Shown here: positions 59,599 through 64,000 of the stretch, one piece after another
Numbering within the stretch: position 1 is the stretch's first letter
Layout of the letters: every line of letters begins with the position of its first letter
Assembly: GCA_001632425.1 (NCBI GenBank)
Contig: KV425551.1
Location: 62,001 to 126,000, forward strand
Length of the DNA: 64,000 nucleotides
Origin: Neolentinus lepideus HHB14362 ss-1
Lineage: Eukaryota > Basidiomycota > Agaricomycetes > Gloeophyllales > Gloeophyllaceae
Direction of reading: 5' to 3'
Translations under genes and position numbers: made by a program
The notes under the pieces: model-generated
The model's database searches: none
The model's input: the letters and a program-made list of their open reading frames with translations, nothing else
Told to the model about the DNA's origin: nothing

Positions 59599-60458
59599 AT
59601 GCCTTCTATTACCCGGGTTCTCCTCGTCGCTCTGTCGGCTCTGGTGCTGCATGTCCTCGCTACGCCTATGCCTATGCCTCTGCTTCGCGCGGCCGACTAC
59701 CGTCAACAAGACTCTCCATCTCGTGTGGGAACAGTAAAGACTTACCGAATTCGACACACGACGACTATCCAGGAAAGCACTCACACCGAGCTCGAATCTT
59801 CCACTCACCCGGCGCCGATCGCCACCTCCGCTACCTCTCCGGAGCCTCGGGACGTCGGACCTAGTGAACACATCAGCCAATTGACTACCTATTCCCGGGC
59901 TGTGCGACAAAACTCAGACAATCTTCGTACGCCGACATAGTCGATCATATCTCTACACGACTGACTAGAGTTTAGGGAGTTATGCGGCCCAGTCTGCTTC
60001 TCGTCCAGAGGACGATGCAGTATTCCAGCAGCGATGCGTTTCGGAGCTCACTTCCTTCCACAGCAATATGCGAGGGTACTCTACCGCGCTCACGGATCTG
60101 TTAAGCGACAATGGTCTACAGAAGGGCTTGGCAAATTATGACCCTGATAATAACGTAGAGACGATGATAAAGGATGTGGTGAACGCGAACAAGGACATGC
60201 TCAACGCCACGACTGTTCTCGTTAACAACATTCCCGGGTTGGGTCCTATGCTGGGTCCAAGTAAGTTGTTGGTTTCTGCCTCTATTCAAGCTAACCGGGC
60301 ATGTTCCAGTTGTGTATGAAATCAAATGCGTCATCGATGCGATTCTGGACGCTACTGAGAACCTGACGGATGGCCTCCTCAATTATCTCAATCCTCTTCT
60401 CCAGCCAGTTATAACTCAAGCTGAGAACGTTATTTGCGCCTTGGGAGTTTGCATGTAG
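59599..60458 (+). CDS. Secreted protein of unknown function
   Basis: Exons 59599-59926, 59976-60260 and 60310-60458 join to 253 aa. It starts MPSITRVLLVALSALVLHVL, a signal peptide likely cut near ATPMPMP. A Ser/Thr/Pro/Glu-rich segment follows, then a helical part with VFQQRCVSELTSF and ANYDPDNNVETMIKDVVNA. The third exon gives CVIDAILDATENLTDGLLNY and ends CALGVCM. Four Cys residues lie in the mature part, few enough for two disulfides. N-glycosylation sequons (NAT, NLT) occur. No family recognised; it is next to the PriA-like gene, and both have strong TATA promoters. Confidence 0.7.
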
Positions 60459-60773
60459 ATGCCTGATAGCATGGCAATGGACTAGTAGACGCTGTATTGT
60501 CTTATAATTAACGCTGGCTCGTACTTGGCTCTATTCCATTAATCTTGTGACGCACTCTCAGTTTCGATATTGACTTATGATGTTCAATACCCAGTACGTA
60601 TACACAATACAGCAATGAAGCAATGAGACATTCCGCCTTGTGACAATGACAGAACAGGCGTGGCACGAATGAGACTGGACATTACACAACAAGAATGGAA
60701 ACATAATATTAATAGACAATGAACAAGTTCTCCGGAAACCTAGAGTATACATCGATAACCACTTTACACAGGA
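60459..60773. other. Intergenic, convergent 3' ends
   Basis: 315 bp between converging genes, AT-rich in places, nothing coding seen. Confidence 0.45.
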
Positions 60774-61556
60774 TCATTCTCCTTTCACCCAATCATCAGC
60801 AATAGGCCCGATATATGGCAAGTGGTATCTGACGAGTCCGTTCTGTGCAGCGTCACTGTACGCACGGAATCTACTAGACGGTCAATTCCGATCACTTGTA
60901 GGTGAGAGAACCAGACATACGCCATGAATAGCTGACAGCACATTATTAAGATAGTCATAATCGACCGTAGAGACACTGGAAGCTGTAATAATGACAGCAA
61001 CATCCGAAGGACCAGAAGAGGTGTTGTAAGGAGGGCAGACTGATATGCTGTAATCGAAGTTAGCGCAATGAACAATCCAATGGTCTAACATTGACCGCAT
61101 ACCGTGGAACCGGACATAGTCATTTTGTGTCTCTATGACGAGCAAGAGCAGCGCTAGTGTCTGACTTGTAGCACAGGAATAAGTGATGGCTGGAAGTACG
61201 TACCAGAAAGAGGGCCTAGGATATATGCAAATGCAGCCAAGACGTCTACTCGCATCCCAAATCTCGTCTCCCATTGATTCTGCTGACCCTCTGTCTCCTC
61301 TGAGGCACCATCGCCTCCAGCTGCCGATGTATTAAAGGTAGGAATTCCACCTGACTGATACGATGGAATACTATATTGTAATGACGAGGATGCAGGGAAC
61401 CATGGTCGAGTGGCACCTTTGGACGGTGTTGAACGGTTGATGTACTCAGGATCATCTGGTGGGGGGGTCTGGGAACACTATTGAAGGCGGAAAATCGTAA
61501 GGAAAGGGGCTGAAGCTCACATAAGGGGCAAATGAAGCAAAATTAGACGAACTCAT
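60774..61556 (-). CDS. UPF0132-type membrane protein
   Basis: Start MSSSNFASFAPY, then after an intron SQTPPPDDPEYINRST and a Ser/Gly/Gln-rich stretch. The conserved C-terminal membrane part reads VDVLAAFAYILGPLSALLLL, VIETQNDYVRFHAYQSALL, then LVLRMLLSLLQLPV and IMTILIMCCQLFMA, and ends AYSDAAQNGLVRYHLPYIG, ADDWVKGE. This fits the small UPF0132 family of four-segment membrane proteins, whose role is unknown. Four introns. The frame is open further upstream (to 61706), but homology gives no reason to use it. Confidence 0.75.
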
Positions 61557-61769
61557 TACGCGCAAGGCTGTTGGACAGAGGAGTGAGGAACAAAGTCGAG
61601 AGTACAGGTAGAACGAGAAGTATGAGCTACCCCAGGTTATTCCCGGAAAATCGCCGGCTGCCGGTCTCCGACGGAACTTGCCGACGAAGTCGCTGGCCCG
61701 CTGCACCGTTCACACCACTTACAAGTTCCTCCGCGGCAGGCGCAAAAACCACAGCAAGATCTCTCAACC
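61557..61769. promoter_or_regulatory. Divergent promoter, UPF0132 / eS24
   Basis: Only 213 bp separate the two start codons, so a ribosomal-protein gene and a membrane-protein gene share this control region. No TATA box is evident. Confidence 0.5.
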
Positions 61770-62433
61770 ATGGTGAGTGAGAGGATCTTATGCTCCTGGA
61801 TAGGCTGGCAGTCATGATATGTGGTGAAATGGAGGAAATTGGGCGATTTTGGGGTTGGATTACCGTTTGGATGTCTGGATGTGGGACCATGTCGCGCTCA
61901 TTGCACCTTGAATTTGCTAGGCCGACGACTCAGCACCCGTCACCCTCCGTACTCGCAAGTTCATCACCAACCGACTGCTCGCCCGCCGTCAATTCGTTGT
62001 CGACGTCTTACACCCATCACGGGCTAATGTCTCCAAGGCTGAGCTTCAGGAGAAGCTGGCCAAGGCTTACAAGACCGAGAAGGATCGCGTCGTCTGTTTC
62101 GGCTTCAGGACACACTTCGGAGGTGGACGGAGTACCGGCTTTGCGCTAATTTACGATGACGAGGCATCGCAGAAGAAGTTCGAGCCAAAGTACCGGTTAA
62201 TTCGGGTACGCGTTCCCGTTATGTCGTCTCTTTACACATCCTAACGGTCCTACAGTCAGGGCTTGAGAAGAAGGTGGACAAAGCGGGTCGCAAGCTACGG
62301 AAAGAAAGGAAGAACCGTGCCAAGAAGGTTATTGTGTAAATTTTGCTACCGCTCAGCTCGCGCTGACTTTTGTCTATAGGTTCGTGGCACCCAAAAGGCC
62401 AAGGCTGCCGAGCCTCCCAAGAAGGGCAAGTAA
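61770..62433 (+). CDS. RPS24: 40S ribosomal protein eS24
   Basis: Exons 61770-61772 (the ATG alone), 61921-62205, 62256-62327 and 62380-62433 give 137 aa, the normal size. Sequence blocks are [59 protein letters not shown] and [20 protein letters not shown] basic tail follows ([14 protein letters not shown], then KKGK). The mature protein binds rRNA in the 40S body. The first intron is 148 nt, longer than others in the window, which is common for ribosomal-protein genes of fungi. The start is fixed by the splice: no other Met gives ADDSAP. Confidence 0.95.
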
Positions 62434-62683
62434 TGGTGTTGCGCTGGAGGTTTCGCATTGTTTTCTTTCGCTTTGCATATCATCGCATGGTGATGTATCG
62501 TATGGTGTATGCTCCGTCCTTCTCTCCTTCATGAATATCATGCATATGCAGGGGCCGTTGGTGCGTCCATCAATACCTTTGGAGGGATCCAAGTCAATAT
62601 CATTAGATGGCTATATCAAACCGTGGGTATAATATATGATAGTGAATTAAGCACAGAAGTGGCGTCCTCAGTACACTACCCTC

Positions 62684-64000
62684 CTAAAATCCCGATTTCT
62701 TGTGGATTATATCAGGATCCTCCTGATACTCCTCGGCGGAAACCCACATCTAGTTAGGAGAGTAAAAATGTATGTGCTGGAAGGCGCATGATGCAAGATT
62801 TCGTACCTTCTTGAATGTGCTCAATCCAGCCAAAATAGAACCACCAATCCATGTCGAGTATTTGCGTTCCGGGGGGGCGTATATCTTGATTTTGACGTCC
62901 TTCAATGCTAGCTTTTTGACTTCATTCAAGAGACGATCGCCGAAGCCTGCAAGACAACATTAGGAGGATTGCGGTGGACCAAGTTGAGCACGAACCTCGA
63001 CATAAGGTGCTACCTCCGCTTAGCACGATATTAGAAAACAAGCTCTTGCGCAGATCCAAGTCCACCCGATTTATAGAGTCTACCACCACTTGATGAACGC
63101 CAGCATACTCCTGTCCAACAAGCTCTGGGTTGAAGAGGATTTCTGGGGCTCTGAATCGTTCAGGCCCGAGCTGGCAGTGATCTGTCAGACCATGCCAGTC
63201 AGAAATAAGAAAACATACCTGGACAACGTTACCGTCAGGCAACCGAAACTCTTCCGTACGACCCAATGAATCTTTCTCCTCCTTCGATGGATTTAATGCA
63301 ACGTAACAACACTTCTCCTTGATAGTTCGCACAACTTCTCTCTCTGCGGTCGTGTGCAGATGATGACCAGCTTTTCGGAGGAGGAGTTGTAGATGATCAG
63401 TGACATCCCTAACAGAGAGCAGAAGTGAAGATGTGAGGTTGATAATCAGTAGACGAAGTACCTTCCAGCCACATCTACGCGCCGAATCGCGTGAGGCATC
63501 GAGAAACCTTCGAAGACCGGCACTGCATGCGTCACACCGTCCCCTGAGTCAAGCACGATGCCTGTCGTTCGACCAGATGAGTAACTAGAAGGACAATCAT
63601 AATTAGATACTTTGCAAGAAAGCCGAGCAATGTTTACAGTGATAATACTGCTTGAACAGAGATGAAGAGTGCCGGAACATTGAAGGTATCGAAGAATATC
63701 TGCGCTGCGACATCCCGATTGCTTCGGGGGTTTAAAGGTGCCTCTGTTAGTAGTACTGGGTGCTGTTACTTGTTAGTCAATACATAAGAGAGCCGTTGCA
63801 AGAAACGCACTTCTTCGCTCAGTGTCCCTAGTTCCTCAGCATATATCCAACTCCATATACGCTCCATATCGTCCCAGTCCGTAACGATGCCATGTTCCAT
63901 CGGATACTTGATCTTCAAGAGGCCCCTAAATTCTTGCGCTCGTCTTCCTATGAACACATCTCCTTCCAGGGCACCCGCCATAACTCGGATATGCTTTGGT
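62684..64000 (-). CDS. ARP1: Centractin ARP1 (actin-related protein, dynactin), partial
   Basis: The filament-forming subunit of dynactin, cofactor of cytoplasmic dynein. The 5' end lies beyond the right edge; the window starts inside the first conserved block ([20 protein letters not shown]). Then [56 protein letters not shown] (the phosphate-binding DSGDG), [70 protein letters not shown] and [20 protein letters not shown]. It ends [10 protein letters not shown], with the retained actin-family ending. Motifs and the PSKEEKD block separate it from conventional actin. Several introns. Confidence 0.94.

Overview
The window is nuclear DNA of a filamentous basidiomycete, most likely an Agaricomycete. 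Genes on both strands are cut by many short introns (about 45 to 65 nt, GT..AG with a few GC..AG). Exons joined across these introns give continuous eukaryotic proteins such as the Pol zeta catalytic subunit, the PP2A scaffold subunit, centractin, cyclin H, RPC5 and eS24. The PriA-like cysteine-rich secreted protein belongs to a family known from mushroom-forming fungi. There are no prokaryotic operons, rRNA genes or CRISPR arrays, and I found no convincing tRNA. Where I checked exon lengths, the total is given and divides by three.

Layout. 0-2.3 kb: gene-poor, one weak ORF. 2.3-8.4 kb: three tandem, same-strand copies of a zinc-dependent cinnamyl-alcohol-dehydrogenase-type ADH with the same nine intron positions. 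9.8-12.2 kb: a one-finger C2H2 protein. 13.1-17.6 kb: Fap7/AK6 (-), a seven-segment membrane protein (+), and RNA polymerase III subunit RPC5 (+). 17.7-20.9 kb: a very intron-rich unknown protein. 21.1-23.7 kb: a Ser/Thr-rich, probably GPI-anchored secreted protein (-) divergent from cyclin H (+). 24.2-28.7 kb: a 1444-aa protein with a CNH-like region and a GYF domain. 28.9-32.8 kb: an acyl-CoA ligase with a PTS1-like end, then a J-domain protein. 33.0-39.2 kb: a membrane protein with a long Ser/Pro-rich tail, then a LIM-domain protein. 39.5-43.9 kb: a TMEM135-like protein, DPH7, and a small membrane protein. 44.0-51.3 kb: REV3 and glucose-6-phosphate 1-epimerase. 51.4-54.1 kb: an AT-rich MITE-like element and degenerate duplicated sequence with no clear gene. 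54.2-64 kb: PP2A subunit A, the PriA-like gene with an assembly gap, a small secreted protein, a UPF0132 membrane protein, eS24 and the 3' part of centractin (ARP1).

Most genes are unlinked housekeeping functions. The only clear local family expansion is the ADH triplet. The most unusual items are the exon-repeat array of the PriA-like gene, whose gap is flanked by two identical 82-bp stretches; the MITE with a 5-bp target duplication; the CNH-like/GYF architecture; three supported GC-AG introns; stop-free introns of length divisible by three, one of them inside the GYF motif; and a one-codon first exon in eS24. I did not find a clearly novel multi-gene system.
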